Source of the DNA: JBHFEI01 sp041928815
Lineage (GTDB): Bacteria > Pseudomonadota > Alphaproteobacteria > Rhizobiales > Rhizobiaceae
Length of the DNA stretch: 64,000 nt
Assembly (NCBI RefSeq): GCF_041928815.1
Contig: NZ_JBHFEI010000002.1
Location: 124,001 to 188,000 of the forward strand
Reading direction: 5' to 3'
Shown here in pieces: positions 34,158-42,625 of the stretch. Numbering within the stretch: position 1 is the first letter of the stretch; every line of letters starts with the position of its first letter. A program made the translations under genes and the position numbers. The notes beneath the pieces were generated by a model that saw nothing but the letters and a program-made list of their open reading frames with translations, had not been told where the DNA came from and made no database searches.

Positions 34158-34571
34158 TCACATCGTGTCGAGATCGATCAGCTCGATGCGGTAGCCGTCC
34201 GGATCCTCGATGAAGGCGATGTGGGTGGTGCCGTGGGCCATCGGCCCGGGCGGGCGGGGGATCTTCGCGCCCTGCTTCTCGAGCGCGGCGCAGACGCCGT
34301 GGATGTCGCGCACGCCGAGCGCCAGATGGCCGAAGCCGGTGCCGAGGTCATAGGGCTCCTCGCGGCCCCAGTTGAGGGTCAGCTCGACCACGGCATGGGT
34401 GTCCTCCGGGCCGTAGCCGACGAAGGCATTGGTGAACTTGCCGCCGGGATAGTCGTCGCGGCGCAGCAGCGTCATGCCGAGAAGACCGGTGTAGAACCTG
34501 ATCGAAGTGTCGAGATCCCGGACGCGGATCATCGTATGCATCATGCGGAAGCCGGACGCGGTGTTGTCCAT
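34158..34571 (-). CDS. VOC-family glyoxalase I-like protein (lactoylglutathione lyase type)
   Basis: A 137-aa protein with the full glyoxalase I pattern: MHTMIRVRDLDTSIRFYTGLLGM, VELTLNWGREEPYDLGTGFGHLALGV, and IAFIEDPDGYRIELIDL. His in MMHTMI, Glu in VVELT, His in GFGHLA and Glu in YRIELI are the expected metal ligands. It would convert the methylglyoxal-glutathione adduct to S-D-lactoylglutathione. It is divergent from a D-2-hydroxyacid-type dehydrogenase with an operator-like site between them, a link through D-lactate. GGAGGAGAAAAG precedes the start. Confidence 0.82.
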   Translation of the reverse strand: MDNTASGFRMMHTMIRVRDLDTSIRFYTGLLGMTLLRRDDYPGGKFTNAFVGYGPEDTHAVVELTLNWGREEPYDLGTGFGHLALGVRDIHGVCAALEKQGAKIPRPPGPMAHGTTHIAFIEDPDGYRIELIDLDTM

Positions 34572-34668
34572 CGCTTTTCTCCTCCATCAACAACCTATCG
34601 TTTTCATTCTGGTTTTTCGCATTCCACTGTCTCTGGACATGCGGATTCACTTGAAGTTCAAAACCAGT

Positions 34669-34681
34669 GTTGTATGATAAC
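34669..34681 (+). promoter_or_regulatory. degenerate GntR/FadR-type operator
   Basis: GTTGTATGATAAC matches the 13-bp operators at 29319 and 49505 in both outer parts with one arm mismatch (ATAAC instead of ACAAC). A wider TGTTG...CAACA inverted repeat (34668-34690) surrounds it. It lies in the 164-bp gap between glyoxalase and FAD dehydrogenase genes. Confidence 0.4.
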
Positions 34682-34735
34682 CATGCAACAGGTTCAGTTG
34701 TCCAGATGTTTTCCTCCACCCCCGGAGACCCGCGC

Positions 34736-36181
34736 ATGAATGTCGTTCCCGATCTCGAGGCAGGCAGGCTCGCGGCGCTTTCCGCCGCGCTGCCGGATGG
34801 CATTCTGATGACCGGCGCCGAGGACCTCTCCCGCTACAGCCGCGACTGGTCCGGCGACCATGTCGGCCGGCCGCTCGCCGTCGCCCGGCCGCGCAGCGTC
34901 GCGGACGTCTCGCGGATCCTGGCGCTGTGCCACGCGCACGCCATTCCCGTCGTACCGCAGGGCGGGCTGACCGGCCTCGTCGGCGCGGCGGTGGCCGATC
35001 CCGGCGGCGGCGAGCTCGTCGTTTCGCTGGAGCGTCTCGACCGGGTGCGCACGGTCAGCCCGATCGACTTCGCCATGGTGGTCGAGGCCGGCTGCATCCT
35101 GGAGGAGGCCAAGCGCCAGGCGGACGCCGTCGACTGCCTGCTGCCGATCACCTTCGGCGCGCAGGGAAGCTGCCGCATCGGCGGGACTGTCGCGACCAAT
35201 GCCGGCGGTTTCAACGTGCTGCGCTACGGGATGACCCGCGACCTCGTGCTCGGCCTCGAAGTGGTCTTGAGCGACGGCCGCGTCTGGAACGGGCTGAAGA
35301 TGCTGCGCAAGGACAATCGCGGCTACGACCTCAAGCAGTTGTTCATCGGGGCCGAGGGCACGCTCGGCATCGTCACCGCCGCGGCGCTCAAACTCCATCC
35401 GAGGCCGACGCAGGTGGAGACGGCGCTGGTCGGCCTGCGCTCCGTCGAGGATGTGATGGCGCTCTATGCGCGTGCGCGGCGCGAATGCAGCGATCTGCTC
35501 ACCGCCTTCGAGCTGATCCTGCGCGGCGGCATCGAGATCGCGCTCGCCGCCCGCCCGGATTTTTCCGAGCCCCTGTCGGAGGCCTGTCCGGTCTATGTCC
35601 TGATCGAGGCGGCGGCGGGCGGGCGTGTCGATCTGAAGGCGATCCTTGAGGATTTCCTGATCGATGCCGGCGGTCTCGTCGTCGACGGCGTCGTCGCCTC
35701 CAGCCGGGCGCAGGGCGAGCGGCTCTGGCTGTTGCGCGAGGTGATGGTCGAGGCCCAGGGACGCGGCGGCCGTTACCTGCGCACCGACGTCTCCGTGCCG
35801 ATCTCGACACTGGCAGCCTTTGTCGACGCCGCGCTCGAAGCCCTCGCCGCCCGCCATCCGGACGCGCTCGCGGTCACCTATGGCCATGTCGGCGACGGCA
35901 ATGTCCATCTCAACGTCGTGCCGCCCGTCGGCATGGGGCCGGAGGCGGTGGAGGCGCTGTTCCATGCGGCCGAAGCGGTGATCTTTGATGTCGTCGACCG
36001 CTTTTCCGGCTCGATCAGCGCCGAGCACGGCATCGGCCGGGTCAAGCGGAGCGCTTTCCTGGAGAGGATCGATCCGGTCTCGCTCGACCTTGCGACCCGC
36101 GTCAAGCAGGCGCTCGATCCGACGGGAATCATGAGCGCCGGGCGGATTCTGGCGCCCCTGGCGCCAATCGGCTACAGGTGA
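34736..36181 (+). CDS. GlcD-type FAD-linked 2-hydroxyacid (D-lactate-type) dehydrogenase
   Basis: A 481-aa protein with an FAD_binding_4 domain (VVPQGGLTGLVGAA, residues about 73-86; GGTVATNAGGFNVLRYGMTRD) and an FAD-oxidase C domain (VTYGHVGDGNVHLNV with metal-binding His residues, and SISAEHGIGRVKR). The family includes D-lactate, D-2-hydroxyglutarate and glycolate dehydrogenases; specificity is not fixed by sequence. Next to lactate-racemase genes, D-lactate is the most economical guess. Its 3' end nearly overlaps the GntR gene. Confidence 0.83.
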   Translation: MNVVPDLEAGRLAALSAALPDGILMTGAEDLSRYSRDWSGDHVGRPLAVARPRSVADVSRILALCHAHAIPVVPQGGLTGLVGAAVADPGGGELVVSLERLDRVRTVSPIDFAMVVEAGCILEEAKRQADAVDCLLPITFGAQGSCRIGGTVATNAGGFNVLRYGMTRDLVLGLEVVLSDGRVWNGLKMLRKDNRGYDLKQLFIGAEGTLGIVTAAALKLHPRPTQVETALVGLRSVEDVMALYARARRECSDLLTAFELILRGGIEIALAARPDFSEPLSEACPVYVLIEAAAGGRVDLKAILEDFLIDAGGLVVDGVVASSRAQGERLWLLREVMVEAQGRGGRYLRTDVSVPISTLAAFVDAALEALAARHPDALAVTYGHVGDGNVHLNVVPPVGMGPEAVEALFHAAEAVIFDVVDRFSGSISAEHGIGRVKRSAFLERIDPVSLDLATRVKQALDPTGIMSAGRILAPLAPIGYR

Positions 36182-36186
36182 CGGCC

Positions 36187-36930
36187 ATGACGCTGAAACT
36201 CGACAAGGTCAATCGCGGCCCCCATCTCTCCACCCTCGTCGCCAGCTCGATCTCGCGCGAGATCGCGCAAGGCAGGCTGAAGCCCGGCGACCAGCTGCCG
36301 ACCGAGCAGGCGCTGGCGCTCACCTTCGGCGTCAGCCGCAATGTGGTGCGCGAGGCGATCGCGCGGCTGCGCTCGGAGGGGCGCATCTGGTCGCAGCAGG
36401 GGCGCGGCGCCTTCGTCTCCGACACGCCGAACCCGACGGTGCTGACGATCGATTACGATTCGCTGCAGCAGGCCGACGCCTTCCGCAGCCTGTTCGAACT
36501 GCGCGGCATCATCGAGGTTCAGGTGGCGGCGCTGGCGGCGAAGCGGCGCACGGACGAAGACCTTGCCGCGATGCGTGCCGCGCAGGAGACGATGCGTGCC
36601 GCCCCCTATGGCAGCGTCACCTGGCTGAAGACCGACATCGAATTCCACCGCACTGTCGCCGCGGCAACGCAGAACGCCTATACCGTGCAGTTCCTCGTCT
36701 TCGTTTCGGAACGGGTGCGCGACAGCATCCTCGCCGCCGGCAACCGCCAGCGCTCCGACGCCATGGCGAGCGTGACGCTCGGCGAGCACGAGCGCATCCT
36801 CGAGGCGATCGCGGCCGGCGATGCGCAGGCCGCCGAGCAGGCGATGCGCGACCATCTCGCCGGCGCGGCCCAGCGCGTCGGCGGCGCGGGACCTCCCGCC
36901 GAAGGAGCCGCCACGGCTGTTGCGAACTAG
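36187..36930 (+). CDS. FadR-subfamily GntR regulator 1
   Basis: A 247-aa regulator: winged helix (LKPGDQLPTEQALALTFGVSRNVVREAIARL, about residues 30-65) and an all-helical FCD ligand domain with metal-type His (EFHRTVAAAT, EHERILEAI, RDHLAGAAQ). ATG 36187 has AGGTGA 6 nt upstream. It is in an operon with the FAD dehydrogenase. FCD regulators of this kind (for example LldR) answer to hydroxy acids and bind TNGTNNNACNA, as found at three places here. Confidence 0.85.
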   Translation: MTLKLDKVNRGPHLSTLVASSISREIAQGRLKPGDQLPTEQALALTFGVSRNVVREAIARLRSEGRIWSQQGRGAFVSDTPNPTVLTIDYDSLQQADAFRSLFELRGIIEVQVAALAAKRRTDEDLAAMRAAQETMRAAPYGSVTWLKTDIEFHRTVAAATQNAYTVQFLVFVSERVRDSILAAGNRQRSDAMASVTLGEHERILEAIAAGDAQAAEQAMRDHLAGAAQRVGGAGPPAEGAATAVAN

Positions 36931-36996
36931 AGCATGTCCAGCCGGACCGGGACCGCTTCGGCGTTAGACACTGCGGCAAAAACAAAAGGATAGAGC
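36929..36996 (+). repeat. rhizobial-style intergenic repeat (copy 1)
   Basis: Begins AGAGCATGTCC, has a GC-rich middle GGACCGCTTCGG, and ends GCAAAAACAAAAGGATAGAGC. The layout (AGC.TGTC start, CGGTT-like centre, AAAAACAAA then AGC at the end) matches the element at 54970-55073. The rest of the 315-nt gap to the SDR gene shows no gene or clear promoter. Confidence 0.45.
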
Positions 36997-37245
36997 AGTC
37001 TCGCAGAAGCGTGCTGCGGTCCTTGCGAAAAGGCATGCGTCAAACAACGGCCTGGAGCATAGGCGCCAATCCGGGGATCGAGACGCGCCCCGGGCCGAGC
37101 GTCCTTTGTCCCGATCCGGTCGCAGGCGGCGTTTCGCTTCGCCGGACCGCGCGTCCGCCCATCCGCGCGGGGTTTCCGCGTGCGTTCAACCGACGATCGG
37201 CCGGGCGTGCCCGGCCTCGTTCCATCAACCGGGAATTTGACGATC

Positions 37246-37989
37246 ATGGCAGGAAGACTTCTTGGCAGGACGGCGGTGGTCACCGCCGCAGGGCAGGGCA
37301 TCGGCCGGGCGAGCGCGCTCGCCTTCGCGCGTGAAGGCGCGACCGTCGTCGCGACCGATGTCGATCCGGCAAAGCTCGCCGGCCTCGACGGTATCGCGGG
37401 ACTTTCGACGCACCGGCTGGACGTGCTCGATCCGAAGGCGATCACGGAGTTTGCCGCCGGGACCGCCGCGCCTGACATCCTGTTCAACTGCGCCGGCTTC
37501 GTCCACAACGGCGCGATCCTCGATTGCGACGAGGACGCCTTTGATTTTTCGATGGCCCTCAACGTCAAGGCGATGTACCGGATGATCCGCGCCTTGCTGC
37601 CCGGCATGATCGGCCGCGGCGGCGGCGCCATCGTCAACATGGCCTCGGTCGCCTCGACCGTCATCGCCGCGCCGAACCGCTTCGTCTACGGCGCCAGCAA
37701 GGCCGCCGTCATCGGCATGACCAAGTCGATCGCGCTCGATTACATCGGCAAGGGCATCCGCGCGAACGCCATCTGCCCGGGCACCGTCGACAGCCCCTCT
37801 CTGCATGACCGCATGGCGGCGACAGGCGACTACGCCGCCGCGCGCGCCGCCTTCATCGCCCGCCAGCCGATGGGCCGGCTCGGCACGGCGGAGGAGATCG
37901 CCGAACTCGTGGTCTTCCTCGCCAGCGACGAATCCGCCTTCATGACCGGCAACGCCGTCGTCGTCGACGGCGGCTGGACCAATGCCTGA
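37246..37989 (+). CDS. short-chain dehydrogenase (2-keto-3-deoxy-L-fuconate dehydrogenase-like)
   Basis: A 247-aa classical SDR: cofactor motif TAAGQGIGRA (residues about 14-23), Asp in ATDVD favouring NAD, NCAG, catalytic Ser in MASVAS and YxxxK (VYGASKAAV), and the C-terminal MGRLGTAEEIAELVVFLASDESAFMTGN. The latter resembles the DHRS6/2-keto-3-deoxy-L-fuconate dehydrogenase group. With the FAH hydrolase next to it, oxidation of a 2-keto-3-deoxy-sugar acid at C4 is the likely step. Confidence 0.75.
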   Translation: MAGRLLGRTAVVTAAGQGIGRASALAFAREGATVVATDVDPAKLAGLDGIAGLSTHRLDVLDPKAITEFAAGTAAPDILFNCAGFVHNGAILDCDEDAFDFSMALNVKAMYRMIRALLPGMIGRGGGAIVNMASVASTVIAAPNRFVYGASKAAVIGMTKSIALDYIGKGIRANAICPGTVDSPSLHDRMAATGDYAAARAAFIARQPMGRLGTAEEIAELVVFLASDESAFMTGNAVVVDGGWTNA

Positions 37990-38019
37990 CATCCTTCCCG
38001 AACCCCTAAGGACACTCCG

Positions 38020-38868
38020 ATGAAACTGCTCCGCTACGGCGCTCCGGGCGCTGAAAGGCCCGCTCTCCTCGATCGCGACGGCAAGGTCCGCGATCTTTCC
38101 GCCCATGTGCCGGATATCGCCGGCGCGGCGCTGACGGCGGAAGGGCTTTCCGCCATCGCCGCGCTCGACCCGGCGGCACTGCCGCTCGTCGCGGATCCCG
38201 GCCGCCTCGGACCGTGCGTCGGGCGGGTCGGCAAGTTCATCTGCGTCGGGCTCAACTATGCCGACCATGCCGCCGAGACCGGCGCCGACATCCCGAAGGA
38301 GCCGATCCTGTTCATGAAGGCGACCAGCGCCATCACCGGACCGAACGACCCCGTCATCATCCCGCGCGGATCGCGGAAGACGGACTGGGAGGTCGAGCTC
38401 GGCATCGTCATCGGCGACGAGGCGCGCTATGTCTCCGAGGCGGAGGCGATGCGGCACGTGGCCGGCTACTGCCTGATCAACGACGTCTCCGAGCGCGCGT
38501 TCCAGGCCGAGCGCGGCGGCCAGTGGACGAAGGGCAAGTCGGCCGACAGTTTCGGCCCGATCGGCCCCTGGGTCGTCACCCGCGACGAGATCGCCGACCC
38601 GCAGAACCTCAAGATGTGGCTGACGGTCGACGGTGTGTCGCGGCAGGACGGGTCGACGCGGACGATGATCTTCACCGTGCCCTTCCTCGTCCACTACATC
38701 TCGCAGTTCATGAGCCTGCAGCCGGGCGACATCATCTCGACCGGCACGCCGCCGGGAGTCGGCCTCGGCATCAAGCCGGAACCGGTATTCCTCAAGGCGG
38801 GGCAGGTGATCCGGCTCGGCATCGAGGGGCTCGGCGAACAGCGGCAGACGACGGTCGACGCCGCCTGA
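38020..38868 (+). CDS. fumarylacetoacetate hydrolase-family protein (2,4-diketo-3-deoxy-sugar-acid hydrolase-like)
   Basis: A 282-aa FAH-family enzyme. An N-terminal small domain is followed by VGKFICVGLNYADHAAETG, the metal-ligand region DWEVELGIVIG, and GQWTKGKSADSFGPIGPWVV and ISTGTPPGVGLG. This is the subgroup containing 2,4-diketo-3-deoxy-L-rhamnonate/L-fuconate hydrolases, which release pyruvate and L-lactate. It is 30 nt downstream of the SDR and probably acts on its product. Confidence 0.78.
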   Translation: MKLLRYGAPGAERPALLDRDGKVRDLSAHVPDIAGAALTAEGLSAIAALDPAALPLVADPGRLGPCVGRVGKFICVGLNYADHAAETGADIPKEPILFMKATSAITGPNDPVIIPRGSRKTDWEVELGIVIGDEARYVSEAEAMRHVAGYCLINDVSERAFQAERGGQWTKGKSADSFGPIGPWVVTRDEIADPQNLKMWLTVDGVSRQDGSTRTMIFTVPFLVHYISQFMSLQPGDIISTGTPPGVGLGIKPEPVFLKAGQVIRLGIEGLGEQRQTTVDAA

Positions 38869-38877
38869 GGCCCGGAC

Positions 38878-38906
38878 GGATCCCCGCCGTTTTCCGGCGG
38901 GGATCC
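38878..38906. terminator. bidirectional hairpin between convergent genes
   Basis: GGATCCCCGCCG (38878-38889) and CGGCGGGGATCC (38895-38906) form a perfect 12-bp stem with loop TTTTC, filling the space between the FAH gene and the larB stop. There is no clear U-tract on either side, but location and strength suggest it separates the two convergent transcripts. Confidence 0.65.
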
Positions 38907-38907
38907 C

Positions 38908-39597
38908 TCAGCCGGCCCGGTCGCCGCCGACGATGCCGGCGAGCCGCCGGGCCTGGCCGATCACGCGCAGGGCGGCGGATGCGGCGCCGTAGCCGCTGTC
39001 GATATTGGTGACGACGAGGCCCGGCGCGCAGCTCGCCAGCATGGCGTTGAGCGCGGTGCGGCCGCCCTCGGCGGCACCGTAGCCGATCGAGGTCGGGACG
39101 CAGATCAGCGTCGACGCCGTCAGGCCGCCGAGGACGCTCGCAAGCGCCGCATCCATGCCGGCGACGGCGATGACGACCGGAAAATTTCGGATCTCCTCGA
39201 TCCTTTCCATCAGCCGCCAGAGGCCGGCGACCCCGACATCGACGATCAGCGTCGCCTCGACCCCGGCATGGCGGAGCGTGCGCGCCGCCTCGCGCGCGAC
39301 CGGCGCGTCCGTGGTGCCTGCGGCGACGACGGCGACCGCGCCCCGCACGGCGACCGGCCGCAGCGGCCCGAAGAAGGCAGTGCGCGAGACAGGACAGCAA
39401 TCTAGCGCGGCGCGATGACGCTCGGGCAGCTCGCGGGCCAGTGTCTCGTCGAGCCGGGTCAGGAGCAGGCCAGCCTTGCGCGCCTGGGCCTGATCAAGGA
39501 TGAACGCCAGCTGCGCCGGCGACTTTCCGGCGCAGAACACCGCTTCGTCGAGGCCGATGCGTCCGGCGCGGTCGAAATCGAACACCACCTCCGTCAT
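38908..39597 (-). CDS. larB: nickel-pincer cofactor biosynthesis protein LarB
   Basis: A 229-aa protein: N-terminal FDFDRAGRIGLDEAVFCAGKSPAQL is the LarB signature, and the C-terminal half is a PurE/AIR-carboxylase-like domain (AVAVVAAGTTDAPVAREAARTL, VVIAVAGMDAALASVLGGL, GYGAAEGGRTALNAML). LarB carboxylates and hydrolyses nicotinic acid adenine dinucleotide to make the dicarboxylated mononucleotide precursor. Its ATG overlaps the larE stop (ATGA). Last gene of the larC-larE-larB unit. Confidence 0.92.
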   Translation of the reverse strand: MTEVVFDFDRAGRIGLDEAVFCAGKSPAQLAFILDQAQARKAGLLLTRLDETLARELPERHRAALDCCPVSRTAFFGPLRPVAVRGAVAVVAAGTTDAPVAREAARTLRHAGVEATLIVDVGVAGLWRLMERIEEIRNFPVVIAVAGMDAALASVLGGLTASTLICVPTSIGYGAAEGGRTALNAMLASCAPGLVVTNIDSGYGAASAALRVIGQARRLAGIVGGDRAG

Positions 39598-40415
39598 CCG
39601 GCCGGCACCCCGACAAAGGCGCTGCCGTTGCGGTAGGAGGCGAAGCGGATGCCGCGCGCTGCAAGGCGCGGCGGCAGCAGGGCGGCCACGGCGGCGGCGA
39701 TCTCCCTTTCCCCGCTGCCTTGGACAAGGTCGAGGCTCGCGGGGTCCAGCTCGATGAAAATGCCGTTCCGCCGAACGCGGCAGCGCACGGTGCCGGGTGC
39801 GAGGCGGCGGGCGACGAGATGTTCCGTGAGGCGGCGTTCGACCGCATCGATCGCGAGCAGCATCTCCGGCTCGATTTCGATCGCCGTCTCGACGCGGCTC
39901 GACAGGCAGGGCGAGGCCGGCAGTTCGGCGAGGCCGTCGAGGCCGAGGTCCCTCGCCAGCGCCCGCACCATCGCCTTGTCGAAGCCGGCTTCGAGATAGG
40001 GATGGCGCACGCCATGGTCGCGCGCCGCCGCCAGTCCCGGGCGGTATTCGGCAAGATCGTCCCCGTTGGCGCCGGACAGGACCTGCCGGTCGGTGAGCCG
40101 CGCGATCGCGCCGTAGAGATGGCCCTTGCAGAAGAAGCACCGGTCGACGGGATTGGCGCGATAGGCGGGGTCGGCCATCTCGCCGGCGTCGATCAGGCGC
40201 AGCGTCCAGCCTTCCCGCGTGGCCCAGGTTTCGACCCGCGCGGTCGCGGCGGCGGGCACGGCGGCGGAGACCGCGTGGACGGCCAGCACCTTCTCCGGCC
40301 CGAGCCGGCGATGGGCCAGCGCGGCCAGCGCCATCGAATCGACGCCGCCGCTGACGGCGATCGCCATCGGCCCGATCGTTTCCAGGAGGCCGGCGAGCCG
40401 CTCCATCGTCGTCAT
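39594..40415 (-). CDS. larE: pyridinium-dicarboxylate sulfurtransferase LarE
   Basis: A 273-aa PP-loop enzyme with pyrophosphatase motif SGGVDS (residues 22-27) that converts the dicarboxylate to bis-thiocarboxylate. Cys170 in SPCLSSR corresponds to the sulfur-donating Cys of Lactobacillus LarE. Two further Cys (93 and 96, CFFC) make three in all, which is the arrangement in LarE proteins that use a 4Fe-4S cluster as a recyclable sulfur carrier. Overlaps larC and larB by 4 bp each. Confidence 0.9.
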   Translation of the reverse strand: MTTMERLAGLLETIGPMAIAVSGGVDSMALAALAHRRLGPEKVLAVHAVSAAVPAAATARVETWATREGWTLRLIDAGEMADPAYRANPVDRCFFCKGHLYGAIARLTDRQVLSGANGDDLAEYRPGLAAARDHGVRHPYLEAGFDKAMVRALARDLGLDGLAELPASPCLSSRVETAIEIEPEMLLAIDAVERRLTEHLVARRLAPGTVRCRVRRNGIFIELDPASLDLVQGSGEREIAAAVAALLPPRLAARGIRFASYRNGSAFVGVPAG

Positions 40416-41710
40416 GCCTCGTCCTCCGCCGCCCGGCGCAGCCTGTCACGCGACCGGCGCCCGGGGATGGCGGCGAGGTCGTCCGCCTCGACCTTGGTGC
40501 CCCGGCCGTCCGGCCGCTCCACCTGCTTCAGCCGCAGCGCCATGCCGTCGACCTCCGCCATCACGGCCGAGCGCGGCAGCAGCGCACGGCGGATTTCGTG
40601 ATGGCGGACGCCGATGGTCGCGGTCTCCTCGAAGATGCGGCGCAGCACCTCGTCGCGCGCCGCCGGCCTGGCCAGCACCGTCAACCGCGTCATCATCCGC
40701 CCCTTCTTGCCGAAGACCGGCGCCTGTACCACGTCGAGAACGCCCGGTTCCGCCCGCAGATGTGCGACGGCGATGGCGAGGTCCTCGCCGCTCTGGTCGT
40801 CGATCTCGCATTCGAGGCTGGCGACCCGGTCCTCTGTCGCATTCTCGGCCGTCTCGAAGGACAGGACGCGCAGGCAGTTGCTGACGCCCGGAAGCCGCCG
40901 CGCGCCGAAGCCGTGGCCCGAGCCGGTCAGCCGGCGCGGACCGTCGCGCCGGACGGGCGGATGGCAGAGGTGCCTGAGGATCGCCGCGCCCGTCGGCGTG
41001 ACGCGCTCGCCGGCGATGCCGTCGTCGATGGTCTCGAATCCTTCGAGGAGCCGCGCGGTCGCGGGCGCCGGTACGGGCAGCAGGCCGTGGCTGCCGCGCA
41101 CCCGGCCGGAACCGAGCGGCAGCGGCCCGACGGTGACGCGGCTCGCCCCGATGGCCTCGATCAGGATCGCGGCCGCAACGATGTCGGCGATCGAATCCCA
41201 AGCACCGACCTCATGGAAGCGCACCGTATCGACCGTCGTCCCGTGCACATGTGCCTCGGCTTCGGCGAGGTGGGTGAAGATCGCCACCGCATGGCGGATC
41301 ACGCCCGGCGCCAGCGCCGATCCTTCGAGGGCGGCCCGTATCACCCGCCAGTCGGTGTGGCCGTGGCCGCCGTCGTGACGATGTTGCGCTTGACGATGCG
41401 GATGGCGGTGGCCATGCGGATGATCGTGATGATCGTGATGATCGTGATGATCGTGATGATCGTGATGATCGTGATGATCGTGATGATCGTGCGGTGCCGG
41501 CGCGGCCGTGTCCCTCGCCACGAGGAAGCGCCGCCCGGTCAGCACGCCGTCGGAATGCGTGGTGACGTCGAGCCGCACGCTGTCGATCAGCGGGCAGGCG
41601 GCCATCTCTGCCCTCAGGCGTCCTTCGAGGTCCGGCCTGAGATCGAGAAGGGCGGCGACGATCATGTCGCCGGCCGCACCGCCGAGCGGATCGAAGTGGA
41701 TCTCGGCCAT
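40412..41710 (-). CDS. larC: nickel insertion protein LarC with His-rich repeat region
   Basis: A 432-aa single-frame LarC (the Lactobacillus gene needs a frameshift; this one does not). N-terminal HFDPLGGAAGDMIVAALLDL, later FHEVGAWDSIADIVAAA, and the C-terminal domain with ATIGVRHHEIRRALL. LarC uses CTP to put Ni into the cofactor. Between residues about 75 and 125 lies a His/Asp array of eight HDH triplets followed by PHGHRHPH and QHRHDGGHGH, an obvious Ni/Zn-binding tract. First of the overlapping larC-larE-larB genes. Confidence 0.92.
   Translation of the reverse strand: MAEIHFDPLGGAAGDMIVAALLDLRPDLEGRLRAEMAACPLIDSVRLDVTTHSDGVLTGRRFLVARDTAAPAPHDHHDHHDHHDHHDHHDHHDHHDHPHGHRHPHRQAQHRHDGGHGHTDWRVIRAALEGSALAPGVIRHAVAIFTHLAEAEAHVHGTTVDTVRFHEVGAWDSIADIVAAAILIEAIGASRVTVGPLPLGSGRVRGSHGLLPVPAPATARLLEGFETIDDGIAGERVTPTGAAILRHLCHPPVRRDGPRRLTGSGHGFGARRLPGVSNCLRVLSFETAENATEDRVASLECEIDDQSGEDLAIAVAHLRAEPGVLDVVQAPVFGKKGRMMTRLTVLARPAARDEVLRRIFEETATIGVRHHEIRRALLPRSAVMAEVDGMALRLKQVERPDGRGTKVEADDLAAIPGRRSRDRLRRAAEDEA
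41419..41490. repeat. eight perfect 9-bp tandem repeats inside larC
   Basis: GATGATCGT repeated eight times without a mismatch over 72 bp, coding (on the minus strand) for the HDH array. As a whole-codon repeat it can gain or lose units without breaking the frame, so copy number may vary between strains. Confidence 0.95.
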
Positions 41711-41719
41711 AGGGTCGCC

Positions 41720-42625
41720 TTACTCCGTTGTCTTGACGGCGAGCGTGACCCCGTTCAGTCCGGCGATCACGTCGGAGAGCATCGGCACGACGCCGTCGCC
41801 ATGGCCTGCGGCCACGGCGCTCGCGAAACTGTTGCGCACGGCCGCGCCGATCGGGTTGGCGACCTGCGCGCTCTGGGCGTAGGCGGCGAGGTAGGTCATG
41901 TCCTTCAGCGCGTTGCGCATGGCGAAGCGCAGCGCATTCGGGTTGCGGTTCAGCACATATTCGAAGAACATCTGGTAGAAGCCGCAATCCATGCGGCTGC
42001 CGCGCAGCACGCTGTCGATCACCTGCGGCGTCAGCCCCGCCTTGGCGCCGAGCATCAGCGCTTCCGAATAGATGGTCGAATAGCCCATCGAGACGAAGTT
42101 GTTGATCAGCTTCATCGTGTGCCCGCTGCCGGTCGGCCCCGTCCGGGTGACGCGGGCGCAGAACGCGTCGAGCACCGGCTTCGCCCGGGCGAAATCCGCG
42201 TCCGAGCCGCCGATCATGCAGTCGAGCGCGCCCTCGGCCGCTTCCTTCGGTGTGCGGGCGAGCGGCGCGTCGACGAGCGTGATGCCGCTTTTCGCCAGTT
42301 CCTCGGCGAGCGGCACGGTGACGGCCGGGTTGGAGGTCGAGCAGTCGATGACGAAGAGCGGCTTGCCGGCGCTGGCAAGGCCGTCCCTGCCCTTGATCGC
42401 CGCCTCGACCTCTGGCGAGCCGGTGACGCAGAGGATGACGATGTCGCTTTCGAGCGCCATCGCCTTCGGCGTCGCCACCTCGCGCGCGCCTTCGGCGACG
42501 AGCCGCTCCACCGCCTCGCGGCTGCGATGGGCCATCACCGTCAGGGTAAAGCCCTTGCGCAGGAGATTGGCGGCCATGCCGGAGCCCATGGCGCCGAGCC
42601 CGATGAAACCGATCCGTTCCGTCAT
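41720..42625 (-). CDS. beta-hydroxyacid dehydrogenase (3-hydroxyisobutyrate/tartronate-semialdehyde reductase family)
   Basis: A 301-aa NAD(P) dehydrogenase: Rossmann motif GFIGLGAMGSGMAANLL (residues 5-21), substrate-site DAPLARTPKEAAEG, catalytic Lys in GSGHTMKLINNFVSMG, and a C-terminal helical domain. The family acts on short 3- or 2-hydroxy acids. It is the first gene of the operon ending in larC-larE-larB (gap 9 nt to larC), so it likely handles a hydroxyacid made or used by LarA; substrate unknown. Confidence 0.83.
   Translation of the reverse strand: MTERIGFIGLGAMGSGMAANLLRKGFTLTVMAHRSREAVERLVAEGAREVATPKAMALESDIVILCVTGSPEVEAAIKGRDGLASAGKPLFVIDCSTSNPAVTVPLAEELAKSGITLVDAPLARTPKEAAEGALDCMIGGSDADFARAKPVLDAFCARVTRTGPTGSGHTMKLINNFVSMGYSTIYSEALMLGAKAGLTPQVIDSVLRGSRMDCGFYQMFFEYVLNRNPNALRFAMRNALKDMTYLAAYAQSAQVANPIGAAVRNSFASAVAAGHGDGVVPMLSDVIAGLNGVTLAVKTTE

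Noticed and set aside
37246..37989. Calling the SDR a sorbitol dehydrogenase (smoS)
   Set aside because: It lies far from the polyol operon, and its C-terminal motif and neighbours fit the 2-keto-3-deoxy-sugar-acid group better.
41419..41490. CRISPR-like repeat array
   Set aside because: Units are 9 bp with no spacers and are in frame in larC; this is a coding tandem repeat.
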